Shown here: piece after piece, positions 54,221-62,827 of the stretch
Layout of the letters: each line of letters opens with the position of its first letter
How positions within the stretch are numbered: the first letter of the stretch is position 1
Assembly (NCBI GenBank): GCA_017445115.1
Contig: JAFSUU010000019.1
Coordinates: forward strand, 124,001 to 188,000
Direction: 5' to 3'
Source: Clostridia bacterium
GTDB lineage: Bacteria > Bacillota_A > Clostridia > Oscillospirales > CAG-272
Length of the DNA stretch: 64,000 nt
Translations under genes and position numbers: made by a program
Notes under the pieces: model-generated
Told to the model about the DNA's origin: nothing
Database searches by the model: none
What the model saw: only the letters and a program-made list of their open reading frames with translations

Positions 54221-54537
54221 ATAGCTTCCTTCTTTCCGATAATGTTTATTAATTTATCACACCCCGAAATTCTGATGATCCGGCAAACTGCTTCTGAGGG
54301 TTTATACAGCGCAAATTTTATGTTGAGCTTTGATGACGTCTGATATCTTCCCAGTATCAGTCCGAGACCGGATGAGTCCATAAAACTGACTTCCGACAGA
54401 TCCAGATATACTGCGTCCGGTCTTGTTTCTATGATTTTCATATCTATTGTTTCTTTTATATTTTTTACAGAATGATGGTCGATCTCGCCTGTAATTTTAA
54501 ATGACATTGTTCCTCTGTTATTAATAATTTCAAGCAT
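54217..54537 (-). CDS. spoIIAA: Anti-anti-sigma F factor SpoIIAA
   Basis: SpoIIAA frees SigF by binding SpoIIAB; it is reactivated by the phosphatase SpoIIE. The 106-residue STAS-domain product has the phosphorylated serine in SFMDSSGLGLILGRY near 51-65. The ATG at 54537 is preceded by TGGAGAT; a longer start has no support. The operon is normally SigH-driven; I could not identify a convincing SigH promoter in 54538-54719. Confidence 0.95.
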   Translation of the reverse strand: MLEIINNRGTMSFKITGEIDHHSVKNIKETIDMKIIETRPDAVYLDLSEVSFMDSSGLGLILGRYQTSSKLNIKFALYKPSEAVCRIIRISGCDKLINIIGKKEAI

Positions 54538-54658
54538 TTTAAGTATCTCCAAACGTAAAATCAAAGCAAATCTGATAGCTTTATCACGATTTTATATCTT
54601 AAACAGTTAAAATGTTGTCGATATATGCATCGTTATTAAAAAAATTCTTTATTATTTA

Positions 54659-54687
54659 TTGACAAATATTTGTCAGTATGTTACACT
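54659..54687 (+). promoter_or_regulatory. SigA-type promoter for pfp
   Basis: TTGACA (54659-54664), 17 bases, TACACT (54682-54687). Start expected near 54694. Confidence 0.8.
54660..54675. promoter_or_regulatory. Perfect 16-bp palindrome in the pfp promoter (operator candidate)
   Basis: TGACAAATATTTGTCA reads the same on both strands. It covers five of six bases of the -35 and most of the first half of the spacer, an ideal place for a dimeric repressor. The regulator is unknown. Confidence 0.6.
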
Positions 54688-54719
54688 TTATATATAATAT
54701 ATTATAGGACGACAGAGCG

Positions 54720-55952
54720 ATGAAATTGATTGGAAACGCTGTAATAGGGCAGTCGGGTGGTCCGACCGCCGCGATCAACGCAAGCCTTGCGGGAGTCATT
54801 TCATTTCTTTTGAAATGTGATTCGATCAAAAAAGTTTTCGGAATGAAAAACGGGATTGAAGGTTTCATTTCCGAAAATATAATCGATCTTACAGACGTTT
54901 TTTCAGGGGATGACAGGAATTCAAAGCTTGAACTGCTTTCGCACACCCCTGCTTCTGCACTCGGATCATGCAGAAAAAAGCTTCCGGCTCCATCATCCGA
55001 TCCTGCATTTTTTGAAAATCTTTTAAGACTTTTCAAAAAGAATGATATAAGATATTTCTTTTATATCGGCGGCAACGACTCGATGGATACTGTCGCTAAG
55101 ATCACCGAATACACAAAGTCGCAGGACTATGAAATAGGAGTTATCGGCGTTCCGAAAACTATCGACAACGATTTGTGCGCAACGGATCATACTCCAGGTT
55201 ACGGTTCTGCCGCAAAGTATATCGCAACGACCGTTCAGGAGATCATTCGCGATTGCTCGGTTTATACGGTCCCAGCTGTCACTATAGTGGAAGTGATGGG
55301 GAGGGACGCAGGGTGGCTCACGCTTTCAGCATCTCTCGGAAGAATAGTGAACGGCTATGCTCCGGATTACGTTTATCTGCCTGAATGTGATTTTTCACTT
55401 GACAGTTTCCTTGAAGACGTAAAACAAGCGTTGTCAGTTCATCCGAACGTCGTTATTGCTGTGTCCGAGGGTATAAGAGACAAAGACGGCGTTTATGTCG
55501 GAGCAAAGAGCCAAAGCGGTGTGGCTGATGTATTCGGTCATAAGTATTTATCCGGTACCGGAAAAGCTCTTGAGATCTTCGTTAAAGAGAAACTCGGTTG
55601 TAAAGTTCGTTCTGTTGAACTCAATATTTCTCAAAGATGCGCTTCGCATTTGTTGTCGGCTACTGATATAAAGGAGTCTTTCGAAGTCGGATCTGCCGCA
55701 GCGGAAGCCGCTGTATCCGGCGCAACGGGGTGCATGATGGCGATAGACAGAAGAGAAGGCGATTATTCTGTTGATTATGTGCCGAAAGAGATCTCTTCTA
55801 TCGCAAATGCGGTCAAGATCGTTCCGAGATACTTTATAAACAACGAAGGCAACAATGTGACCGACGAGGCGCTGAAATATGTTCTTCCGCTTATCGCCGG
55901 AGAAGTTGAACTGAAGTTCAATCAAGGTTTGCCTGAAATATTTGTATTCTGA
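54720..55952 (+). CDS. pfp: Pyrophosphate-type 6-phosphofructokinase
   Basis: This enzyme phosphorylates fructose-6-phosphate, here probably with PPi. The 410-residue product has the N-terminal GQSGGPTAAINAS loop, GGNDSMDT near 118 (where ATP enzymes have GGDGS) and PKTIDNDL near 145. The lysine and Asp/Asn pattern supports PPi use. EVMGRDAGWLT and ISEGIRD-like segments follow. The ribosome-binding site is weak (AGGAC). pgi is about 6 kb upstream. Confidence 0.93.
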   Translation: MKLIGNAVIGQSGGPTAAINASLAGVISFLLKCDSIKKVFGMKNGIEGFISENIIDLTDVFSGDDRNSKLELLSHTPASALGSCRKKLPAPSSDPAFFENLLRLFKKNDIRYFFYIGGNDSMDTVAKITEYTKSQDYEIGVIGVPKTIDNDLCATDHTPGYGSAAKYIATTVQEIIRDCSVYTVPAVTIVEVMGRDAGWLTLSASLGRIVNGYAPDYVYLPECDFSLDSFLEDVKQALSVHPNVVIAVSEGIRDKDGVYVGAKSQSGVADVFGHKYLSGTGKALEIFVKEKLGCKVRSVELNISQRCASHLLSATDIKESFEVGSAAAEAAVSGATGCMMAIDRREGDYSVDYVPKEISSIANAVKIVPRYFINNEGNNVTDEALKYVLPLIAGEVELKFNQGLPEIFVF

Positions 55953-55980
55953 AATAAATTTTTATAAAGGAGAAATGGGT

Positions 55981-56208
55981 ATGCCGAAGTTCAATTATGA
56001 AATCGTTAAAAGTCTCGGTGTAGTCTCTCAGCCCAACAACGGATGGATCAAAGAGCTCAACGTTATCAAATGGAGCAACAGAGAACCGGTTTATGATCTT
56101 CGTACTTGGGATGAAGCGCACGAAAGAATCGGTAAGGGCATAACTCTTACTGAGGACGATCTCAAAAATCTTAAAGATCTTCTCAACAGCCTTGACGAGA
56201 TCAAATAA
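55981..56208 (+). CDS. YdbC-like PC4 family single-stranded DNA-binding protein
   Basis: The 75-residue product begins MPKFNYEIVKSLGVVS and has GWIKELNVIKWSNREPVYDLRTWD, the PC4/YdbC core fold, which binds single-stranded DNA. The ATG at 55981 is eight bases after AAAGGAG; an ATG six bases earlier is too close. It follows pfp by 28 bases and ends at a terminator. Its role in bacteria is not well defined. Confidence 0.9.
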   Translation: MPKFNYEIVKSLGVVSQPNNGWIKELNVIKWSNREPVYDLRTWDEAHERIGKGITLTEDDLKNLKDLLNSLDEIK

Positions 56209-56244
56209 TTAGAAGGGCGGATGACCGCCCCTCTAATTTTTATT
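56207..56244. terminator. Terminator after the YdbC gene, probably bidirectional
   Basis: AATTAGA-AGGGCGG, ATGA, CCGCCC-CTCTAATT with a T-run after it. It overlaps the stop codon region of both converging genes. Confidence 0.8.
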
Positions 56245-56425
56245 TTGTAATATCCGCAATGTTTTGCATTACGGTACCGACCGCGTCAAGCGCTTTTGCT
56301 GCTTTTTTTCTGAAAGTTTTAGCGGGTTTTGGTTTCGATGAATAAAAAGTGATGAGCGATACTGCTGAGCCGGCGACGATACCTGCCATGATACCCTTGG
56401 CTTTTCTTACAGCTGTTTTTGTCAT
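56240..56425 (-). CDS. Small hypothetical membrane protein (61 residues)
   Basis: The product has a short basic start, a glycine/alanine-rich membrane helix (about 11-28, GIMAGIVAGSAVSLITFY), a very basic stretch (KPKPAKTFRKKAAK) and a C-terminal amphipathic helix. The layout recalls YtxH-type proteins, but I do not recognise it. GGAGGG precedes the ATG, supporting a real gene. Confidence 0.7.
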   Translation of the reverse strand: MTKTAVRKAKGIMAGIVAGSAVSLITFYSSKPKPAKTFRKKAAKALDAVGTVMQNIADITK

Positions 56426-56503
56426 AACGTTTCCCTCCGTTCGTTTGTTCTTATCTATTATTCTTGAACGGTTTTGGGAATAATATTCAAAAAGTCCCCG
56501 GAA

Positions 56504-57289
56504 TTAATCCGAGGACTCTTTTCTGTTTTGTCTCAACACTTCGTATGAAAGGATCGAAGCGGCTGAAGCTGTGGACAGGGAACCGCGAAACTCTCTTCCG
56601 TAGTCCAGTCTGACGATCATATCGCAGAGCGAAAGAAGCGTGTTTGAAATACCTCTTTTCTCTCCACCTACGATCAAAAGAAGCGGGCGTTTTAGATCGG
56701 CATCGTAGGCGCTGACGGAATCTCTGATCCCGGCGCCTGCAATTTTGTAGTTACGTGCTTTAAAAGTACTGATTGCTTCAGACGGAGTTGAAATGTAACT
56801 CTTTATCAGCTCAGACGTTCCGGCAGACGATCTGCAAACGACTCCCGCGGCGCTCATCCAGTTTCTCGGCGACAGTATTATACCGTCGGCGCCGGAAGCG
56901 TAGATCGAGCGAATGGCGTAGCCGAAATTGTACGGATCCTCTATTCCTTCGATCATGACGTAAAAACCGTTGTCAACTATTTCATTCGGAGTCAGAGCCG
57001 GAAGATTTCTTCCGGTACAAACTGCAACGATCCCTCCGTGGCTTGAACCGATACTTAAGCTGTCAATGTACCCGGATGAACAGAATTCAATTTCAAATTT
57101 AAGGTCCGCTGCGATCCTCTCCAGAAATTCGATATCGTCATGTTTCTTATCGAATCTTGATTTGTCAATTAATACTTTTGTGATCTTTCTGTCGGAAGTG
57201 CCGTCTGACATTGAACTTATTACGGCTCTGATCGACGTCATTCCTTCAAAGACAGTCGAATCGCCAAAGCGTGAAGATTCGTTCTTCAT
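56504..57289 (-). CDS. SpoU/TrmH family rRNA or tRNA 2'-O-methyltransferase
   Basis: The 261-residue product has an N-terminal substrate-binding domain and the SPOUT knot domain: motif 1 IEGIEDPYNFGYAIRS near 123, motif 2 LLIVGGEKRGIS near 206 and motif 3 SLSTASAASILSYEVLRQ near the end. In motif 1 the usual DPxNxG reads DPYNFG. The target nucleotide is unknown. It starts nine bases after prfB ends. Confidence 0.88.
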   Translation of the reverse strand: MKNESSRFGDSTVFEGMTSIRAVISSMSDGTSDRKITKVLIDKSRFDKKHDDIEFLERIAADLKFEIEFCSSGYIDSLSIGSSHGGIVAVCTGRNLPALTPNEIVDNGFYVMIEGIEDPYNFGYAIRSIYASGADGIILSPRNWMSAAGVVCRSSAGTSELIKSYISTPSEAISTFKARNYKIAGAGIRDSVSAYDADLKRPLLLIVGGEKRGISNTLLSLCDMIVRLDYGREFRGSLSTASAASILSYEVLRQNRKESSD

Positions 57290-57298
57290 ATCAAAAGA

Positions 57299-58408
57299 TC
57301 ATTTCGCTGCGTTCATTTTCAGATACGCATTGATGAATCCGTCGATCTCTCCGTCCATAACAGCCTGGATGTTTCCGTCTTCATATCCTGTTCTTGCGTC
57401 CTTTGCAAGAGTGTAGGGCATAAAGACGTATGAGCGTATCTGAGAACCCCATTCAATATTCGTTTTAACACCTTTGATATCGTCGATCTTCTCGAGTTTT
57501 TCTCTCTCTTTGATCTCCATCAGCTTGGATTTGAGCATCTTCATTGCGTACTCTTTGTTTTGAAGCTGGCTTCTTTCCGTCTGACATCCGACCACGATTC
57601 CCGTTGGTATGTGAAGGATCCTGATAGCAGAGTCTGTTTTATTGATGTGCTGTCCTCCGGCGCCGCTTGAGCGGTGAGCGGTTATCTCGAGGTCTTCATC
57701 TTTGATCTCAATAGAGTTATCGTCGTCGAATTCGGGCATAACTTCAACCGATGCAAAAGAGGTGTGACGTCTGCCGGAAGCGTCAAAAGGAGATACTCTG
57801 ACAAGTCTGTGCACGCCGTTCTCGCTTTTCAGATATCCGTATGCGTTCATACCCTCGATCATTATCGTTGCAGACTTGATTCCTGCTTCTTCGCCGTCGA
57901 GCCAGTCGAGAAGTTTGACGTTATAGCCGTGCTTCTCGCCCCATCTCGTGTACATACGATAAAGCATGAGAGCCCAGTCCTGAGCTTCCGTACCGCCTGC
58001 GCCGGGATGAAAACTTAAGATCGCGTTGTTTCTGTCGTATTCTCCGGAAAGCAGAACTTCGATCCTTTGACGTTCTTCTTCTTTTTCAATCTCTTTGACT
58101 TCCGATACTATCTCATCTACTAACGTTTCGTCGTTATCTTCGATAGCCATCTCTGTGAGAGTGAGAGTGTCCTCGACTTTTTGCGCAAGCTTCTCGTAGT
58201 TTTCGATCTTTTGCTTTAACTGCTTTATATTTCTCAAAACTTTAGCGGAGTTATCGGCGTTGGCCCAGAAGTTCGCGTCAAGCGTTTCCTTTTCCATCTC
58301 AGCTACGTCTGCTTTGAGTTGTTCGATCCTCAGTGCGCTTGCAAGCTCTGCGAGTTTGTCATCAAAATTAGTTAGCGTATATTTTGCTTCTTCAAGTGCG
58401 ATTATCAA
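57299..58408 (-). CDS. prfB: Peptide chain release factor 2, in one frame
   Basis: RF2 releases peptides at UAA and UGA. The 369-residue product has the SPF tripeptide (RVSPFDASGRRHTS) that reads the stop codon and SGAGGQHINKTDSAIR with the catalytic GGQ. Many bacteria need a programmed +1 frameshift at an in-frame UGA near codon 25. Here the frame is open throughout, with no UGA at that place. TTG at 58408 is the start, eight bases after GGAGG. Confidence 0.96.
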   Translation of the reverse strand: MIIALEEAKYTLTNFDDKLAELASALRIEQLKADVAEMEKETLDANFWANADNSAKVLRNIKQLKQKIENYEKLAQKVEDTLTLTEMAIEDNDETLVDEIVSEVKEIEKEEERQRIEVLLSGEYDRNNAILSFHPGAGGTEAQDWALMLYRMYTRWGEKHGYNVKLLDWLDGEEAGIKSATIMIEGMNAYGYLKSENGVHRLVRVSPFDASGRRHTSFASVEVMPEFDDDNSIEIKDEDLEITAHRSSGAGGQHINKTDSAIRILHIPTGIVVGCQTERSQLQNKEYAMKMLKSKLMEIKEREKLEKIDDIKGVKTNIEWGSQIRSYVFMPYTLAKDARTGYEDGNIQAVMDGEIDGFINAYLKMNAAK

Positions 58409-58462
58409 TTTATTTTCCTCCGATAAACAGTATGGTAAATATTTAAGAAAGCGTCAGAGTAC

Positions 58463-58672
58463 CTATTCGTCGAGATCTACGTATTCAAGCTCATCGATCT
58501 TAACTTTTTTCGGCGGAACTCTTTTGAGAGCATCATATATGAATTTTCTGCAGGACGAAGCGGCAGAAACAACACCCCTGATCTCGCAGAGAACACATTC
58601 TTCGTTGATCAGCGGTTCGGCATGCTCGCAAGTTCTGCATGACACCTCGACAGTATCTCCGTACTTTTTCAT
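58463..58672 (-). CDS. Small Cys-rich putative zinc-binding protein (69 residues)
   Basis: The product has CxxC at 12-15, CxxC at 26-29 and a further cysteine at 41, then a KR-rich and an acidic C-terminus. Two CxxC pairs ten residues apart suggest a zinc knuckle. AGGGG precedes the ATG. I do not recognise a named family. It lies between ylbJ and prfB on the same strand. Confidence 0.7.
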   Translation of the reverse strand: MKKYGDTVEVSCRTCEHAEPLINEECVLCEIRGVVSAASSCRKFIYDALKRVPPKKVKIDELEYVDLDE

Positions 58673-58729
58673 ACTTTACCCCTATTTCTAACATCTTTTA
58701 CAATATTATATATTATTTTTGAAAATAAA

Positions 58730-59773
58730 TCAATAGTTAATATAAGAAGAACGCTTTTCAATGATCCGTTTAATTATGGTAATTACAACGAAAACAGTAA
58801 GCATAGTTATGTCGACGATAATAAAATTGATATCAACTCCACCCTCAATTTTTGAAGTATACTCATAACGTTTATACTTAAACAGAAGATATATCACAAC
58901 CGTGATCGCAGATGAACAAATACCTTGAAATATTTTGAATATAACGTACTTTTTTACATCGATCCCGGCGGGAATGAGGAATACAAGACTTTGAAATATT
59001 ACGCACAAACCGGAAAATCCGCACAGGAATGATATCAATGCGACTGCGGGTATATCGCCCAATACTTCAGCTTCTTTACAACCGTAAGTTATTTCCGTTA
59101 TTGATGATATAATGACAGTTATTACCTTTGGAAATTTCAATAACGTCATAAGTTCTTTGATATATGTGGAGATCACGTGAAAAAATACAATAAACCCCGA
59201 GAGAACAAGAGAAGAATACGCGCTTTCTTTTATGCTGTCACAGAAGCACATAGAGATGTCAGGAGCCACTGCTGTCTGATCTGACGTTATGTAAACCCTT
59301 CGCTTACGAAGTATTGCGCCGATCGATACCGCAGATAAAAATTGACTGACAAAAATAATGATGCCGGTCGAAGTTGAATTCAAATATCCTTTTCCGCAGA
59401 GCGTGACCGCGAAACCTATCGAAACGTTGTTAGATACTGCCGTGAGTGTATAGTCTTCAGACGGTATTTTTTTTATTATTTCAGACGACGAGACCGCCCC
59501 GTTCGGATAGCCGCATATATTTCCGACCACAAAACAGGATAATGCCTCTTCGTTAAGCTTTAGTAAACGCGCCGCAGGGCGTAATAACGGATTCAATATT
59601 TTTACGCTGTTTGTTTTCTGTATAAATCTTGACAGCACCATAAAGCAGAACATTGCAGGTAGTACTGATGATGAGATAAGAACGAGAGATTCTTTGACAG
59701 CTTCCGTGCCGATATCCGGAAACGCTATTGTTGCGATAAGTGCTGCCATTATGAGTATAAAAAAGACAGTCAT
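58730..59773 (-). CDS. ylbJ: Sporulation integral membrane protein YlbJ-like
   Basis: The 347-residue product has about eight hydrophobic helices with nucleoside-recognition (Gate) domain motifs: SSSVLPAMFCFMVLSRFI, then CGYPNGAVSSSEI near 88 and ITEITYGCKEA and FLCGFSGLCVIFQS in the second half. In Bacillus YlbJ is made under SigE and is needed for spore heat resistance. yqfC/yqfD, also mother-cell genes, diverge from it here. Confidence 0.88.
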   Translation of the reverse strand: MTVFFILIMAALIATIAFPDIGTEAVKESLVLISSSVLPAMFCFMVLSRFIQKTNSVKILNPLLRPAARLLKLNEEALSCFVVGNICGYPNGAVSSSEIIKKIPSEDYTLTAVSNNVSIGFAVTLCGKGYLNSTSTGIIIFVSQFLSAVSIGAILRKRRVYITSDQTAVAPDISMCFCDSIKESAYSSLVLSGFIVFFHVISTYIKELMTLLKFPKVITVIISSITEITYGCKEAEVLGDIPAVALISFLCGFSGLCVIFQSLVFLIPAGIDVKKYVIFKIFQGICSSAITVVIYLLFKYKRYEYTSKIEGGVDINFIIVDITMLTVFVVITIIKRIIEKRSSYINY

Positions 59774-59860
59774 TATATGTTCTCCGTAATTAACTTGCTT
59801 TACAGTTCATATTCTATACTGAATACCTATCTAAAATACGTTTTATAAGGAGATTTATTC

Positions 59861-60139
59861 ATGAGCAGTAAAAGATGGGGCAAAAGCCGGCTCGTAAAGC
59901 GGATCAAGAATATAGCAAATGATATTTTTTCAGATGACACTATTGAGATATACTCTGGCGCTTACGCTCTCGTCAGCGGGTGCAAAAAGCTAAAGGAATA
60001 TACGAAAGAGAAGATCGTTCTTTCATTCAAAAACTCAGAGCTTATGATATCGGGAAATGATCTCGAACCTGAGAGCCTGATAAACGGGCAGATCTCTATT
60101 CAAGGCGAGATAAAAGAGGTGAAATACATTGATAATTAA
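59861..60139 (+). CDS. yqfC: Sporulation protein YqfC
   Basis: The 92-residue product belongs to the YabP/YqfC family. It has a basic helical start (RLVKRIKNIAND) and then the beta-rich core ALVSGCKKLKEYTKEKIVLSF and SLINGQISIQGEIKEVKYI. AAGGAGA precedes the ATG. It overlaps yqfD by 11 bases; the pair is SigE-controlled in Bacillus. Confidence 0.92.
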   Translation: MSSKRWGKSRLVKRIKNIANDIFSDDTIEIYSGAYALVSGCKKLKEYTKEKIVLSFKNSELMISGNDLEPESLINGQISIQGEIKEVKYIDN

Positions 60140-61307
60140 ACGGATTCTTGATTACTTCAAGGGTAGTATCGATATATCGTTTTCAAAGGATAACGCGGCG
60201 GATATCGTTGACTTTCTTGTAGGGCGAAAAATCGGATATGAATATATCAGAAAAAATACCGGCGATGAACTATCATTAAAAATCAAAACATCCGATTATA
60301 AAAAGTATAAAGATGATCTTCCGAAATACGGAGTTACGGCAGGAAATCCGGCGGGGTTCCCGTTGCTTTTCAAAAAATACGGAAAAAGATACGGCTTATG
60401 GACGGGTGCCGCCGTGTTTACCATAATGGTAATACTGTCTCAAAGAATAGTTTGGAATATTGAAGTATACGGATGTGAAAGCATCACCCCCGAGAGTGTG
60501 GTCGAAAAGCTTGAGTCCCTCGGCTTCACATACGGTACATATTTCATAGACACTGATTTTGATAAACTTCACAACGACTATTTAAGGCTGTACGATGACG
60601 TAGCGTGGATATCCGTCAATATGAAAGGTACGATAGCAAAAGTTGAAGTTAAAGAGATATCACTCCCAAGCGAGGAAGATAATGACTGTCCTCAAAATGT
60701 AGTTGCTTCCGAAGGCGGTAAGATCATATCTGTTGAACCTCACGGCGGGAAACCTGTAGTTGCCGTCGGCGACTACGTTTCAAAAGGAGATTTGCTCCTT
60801 ACGGGAATAATCAACGTCGGAGAAGACGGGCTGAGATTTGACGACGCCGACGGTATAGTCAGGGCGGAAGTAAGGCGCGAGTACACAGATGAAATTCCGA
60901 AGATCAGAACCGAAAAGATCTATACAGGCAATGAATGTTATGAAAACGATCTCATTTTTTTCAAAAATCGCATAAAACTTTTCGGAAAAGGTAGAATTTC
61001 ACTCCCTGATTATGATAAAATATATAATAAAGAAAGAATATATTTGTTTTCGGTGATCCCTCTTCCTTTGTTTAATGACAGCGTAGTATACAAAGAGTAT
61101 TATACGACAGACCTCGTTATAACAAAAGAAGAGGCGACAAGACTGTTTTCGGATTCGTATAACAGCTGTATCAACAGTATATTAAACGGTGCGGAGCTGT
61201 TGTCCGTGAAACGTGTTTTTGATGAAAACGATGATTATTATTTGATGAAATATGAGGTCATTTGCATCTCGGATATTTCGGAAATTATGAAAATTGTTGT
61301 CGAGTGA
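60129..61307 (+). CDS. yqfD: Sporulation protein YqfD
   Basis: The 392-residue product has a cytoplasmic N-terminal region of about 85 residues, one membrane helix (about 94-110) and a large extracytoplasmic part with WNIEVYGCESITPESV, DDVAWISVNMKGTIAKVEVKE and GDYVSKGDLLLTGII. It is similar in plan to SpoIIIAG/YqfD-type assembly proteins, but its molecular role is unclear. The start is TTG at 60129 inside the end of yqfC. Confidence 0.92.
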   Translation: MIIKRILDYFKGSIDISFSKDNAADIVDFLVGRKIGYEYIRKNTGDELSLKIKTSDYKKYKDDLPKYGVTAGNPAGFPLLFKKYGKRYGLWTGAAVFTIMVILSQRIVWNIEVYGCESITPESVVEKLESLGFTYGTYFIDTDFDKLHNDYLRLYDDVAWISVNMKGTIAKVEVKEISLPSEEDNDCPQNVVASEGGKIISVEPHGGKPVVAVGDYVSKGDLLLTGIINVGEDGLRFDDADGIVRAEVRREYTDEIPKIRTEKIYTGNECYENDLIFFKNRIKLFGKGRISLPDYDKIYNKERIYLFSVIPLPLFNDSVVYKEYYTTDLVITKEEATRLFSDSYNSCINSILNGAELLSVKRVFDENDDYYLMKYEVICISDISEIMKIVVE

Positions 61308-61314
61308 CTGGCAG

Positions 61315-62352
61315 GTGATAAGAATTAAAAGGATAATTAAAACAGAGTCTTCTGACGTAACGTCTAAAATTTTCGGCGCATACGATAAATATTTGAAACT
61401 GCTTGAAGCTGAATTTGAAGTTAAAATTTCCAACAAGGGCGATCAGGATGAATTCGGTGATTCTATCGTCATTGAAGGAAATGACGAAGGATGCGAAAAT
61501 GCATATAAATGTCTGAATTACCTGAAGAAAGCGATATCCTTGAGCGGAGATATAACGGACAGACACGTTGACTATTCGATAAGCATGATCAAAAGCGGCA
61601 AGAGCGCAGAGCTCTCCGATTTCAACGAAGAGTATATTTGCGTCACGTCAAAAGGCAAGCCTGTAAGAGCGAAAACCGTAGGTCAGAAGAAGTATTTTGA
61701 AGCGATAAAGAAAAACACCGTTGTTCTTGCTATCGGACCTGCCGGAACGGGAAAAACATATCTTGCAGTTGCCGCTGCGGTAAAAGCTCTTCGTGCACGC
61801 GAAGTCATGAGGATCATATTGACAAGGCCTGCCGTTGAAGCCGGAGAACGGCTCGGCTTTTTGCCTGGAGACCTTCAAAGCAAGATCGATCCGTATCTTC
61901 GTCCGTTATATGACGCGCTGTACGATATGCTCGGATTTGAAAACTGTCAAAAGCTTATTGAAAAAGGCGTGATCGAGATCGCCCCTCTCGCATATATGCG
62001 AGGCAGGACGCTTGACGACTCGTTTATCATTCTCGATGAAGCTCAGAATACCACTTCCGAACAGATGAAAATGTTTTTGACAAGGCTTGGCAACGGTTCA
62101 AGAGCCGTTGTTACGGGAGATCTTACGCAGACCGACTTGCCTCGCGGAGTCAAAAGCGGACTTGTACAAGCAGTCCATATTCTCGAAGACGTCGACGATA
62201 TTGCGATCTTCAGACTCGCGGAAAGCGACGTAGTTCGTCACAGACTTGTTCAAAAGATCATCGCGGCGTACGACAAATACTCGTCAAATCAGAATAAGCC
62301 GTCTAAATCATATAAGGCAAAGAGAAAAGATGACGGAGGAGAGACAAAATGA
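61315..62352 (+). CDS. phoH: PhoH family ATPase
   Basis: The product of about 345 residues has an N-terminal KH-like region (about 1-75) and the PhoH ATPase domain: Walker A GPAGTGKT near 142, TRPAVEAGERLGFLPGDLQSK, Walker B FIILDEAQNTT near 238, and GDLTQTDLP. PhoH proteins are linked to RNA metabolism. The start is uncertain: GTG 61315 is listed; TTG 61294 or 61297 would overlap yqfD; an ATT at 61324 sits best behind AGGTGAT. It overlaps ybeY by four bases. Confidence 0.92.
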   Translation: MIRIKRIIKTESSDVTSKIFGAYDKYLKLLEAEFEVKISNKGDQDEFGDSIVIEGNDEGCENAYKCLNYLKKAISLSGDITDRHVDYSISMIKSGKSAELSDFNEEYICVTSKGKPVRAKTVGQKKYFEAIKKNTVVLAIGPAGTGKTYLAVAAAVKALRAREVMRIILTRPAVEAGERLGFLPGDLQSKIDPYLRPLYDALYDMLGFENCQKLIEKGVIEIAPLAYMRGRTLDDSFIILDEAQNTTSEQMKMFLTRLGNGSRAVVTGDLTQTDLPRGVKSGLVQAVHILEDVDDIAIFRLAESDVVRHRLVQKIIAAYDKYSSNQNKPSKSYKAKRKDDGGETK

Positions 62353-62813
62353 ATTTAAAAATCTATTATTGCAATAAGACTAAAGAAACTTCAAGGACGA
62401 TAAAACTTGTATATCTTGTTGACAGAGCTGTCAAAGCGGCACTCACATATATGAATTTTCCGTATGACTGTGAAGTGTCATTGACTTTCTGCCATGACGA
62501 CTACATTAAAGAGCTTAATAATAAATACAGAAAACGCGATCAGGCGACCGACGTTCTGTCATTTCCGCTTCTCGATTTCAGAAACGGCGATGAGCCGGAT
62601 GAAGAACTGAACGAGCTCGGGGATATTGTTATAAATCTTGACAGAGCCGCTCTGCAGGCGGAGGAATACGGCCATTCTCTCGAAAGAGAAGTCGCTTTCC
62701 TTGCAGTCCATTCAACGCTTCATTTACTCGGACTTGATCACGAAAGGTCAGAGGAAGAAGACGAATTCGTTTGCAATCTTCAGGATGAGATCATGAAGGA
62801 AATAAAACTTTAA
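62349..62813 (+). CDS. ybeY: Endoribonuclease YbeY
   Basis: YbeY is a zinc endonuclease for 16S rRNA maturation and ribosome quality control. The 154-residue product has NNKYRKRDQATDVLSFP near 55 and the metal site HSTLHLLGLDHE near 117. In Bacillus pgpH (yqfF) separates phoH from ybeY; here the two overlap (ATGA), so pgpH is missing from this place. era follows after 14 bases. Confidence 0.96.
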   Translation: MNLKIYYCNKTKETSRTIKLVYLVDRAVKAALTYMNFPYDCEVSLTFCHDDYIKELNNKYRKRDQATDVLSFPLLDFRNGDEPDEELNELGDIVINLDRAALQAEEYGHSLEREVAFLAVHSTLHLLGLDHERSEEEDEFVCNLQDEIMKEIKL

Positions 62814-62827
62814 GGTATCACAGATTT

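Noticed and set aside
54538..54658. SigH promoter for the spoIIA operon
   Set aside because: AAGAATT resembles the -35, but no GAAT-type -10 was found at the right distance.
59774..59860. SigE promoter between ylbJ and yqfC
   Set aside because: A TCATATT element is visible but no acceptable -10 lies 13 to 15 bases downstream.
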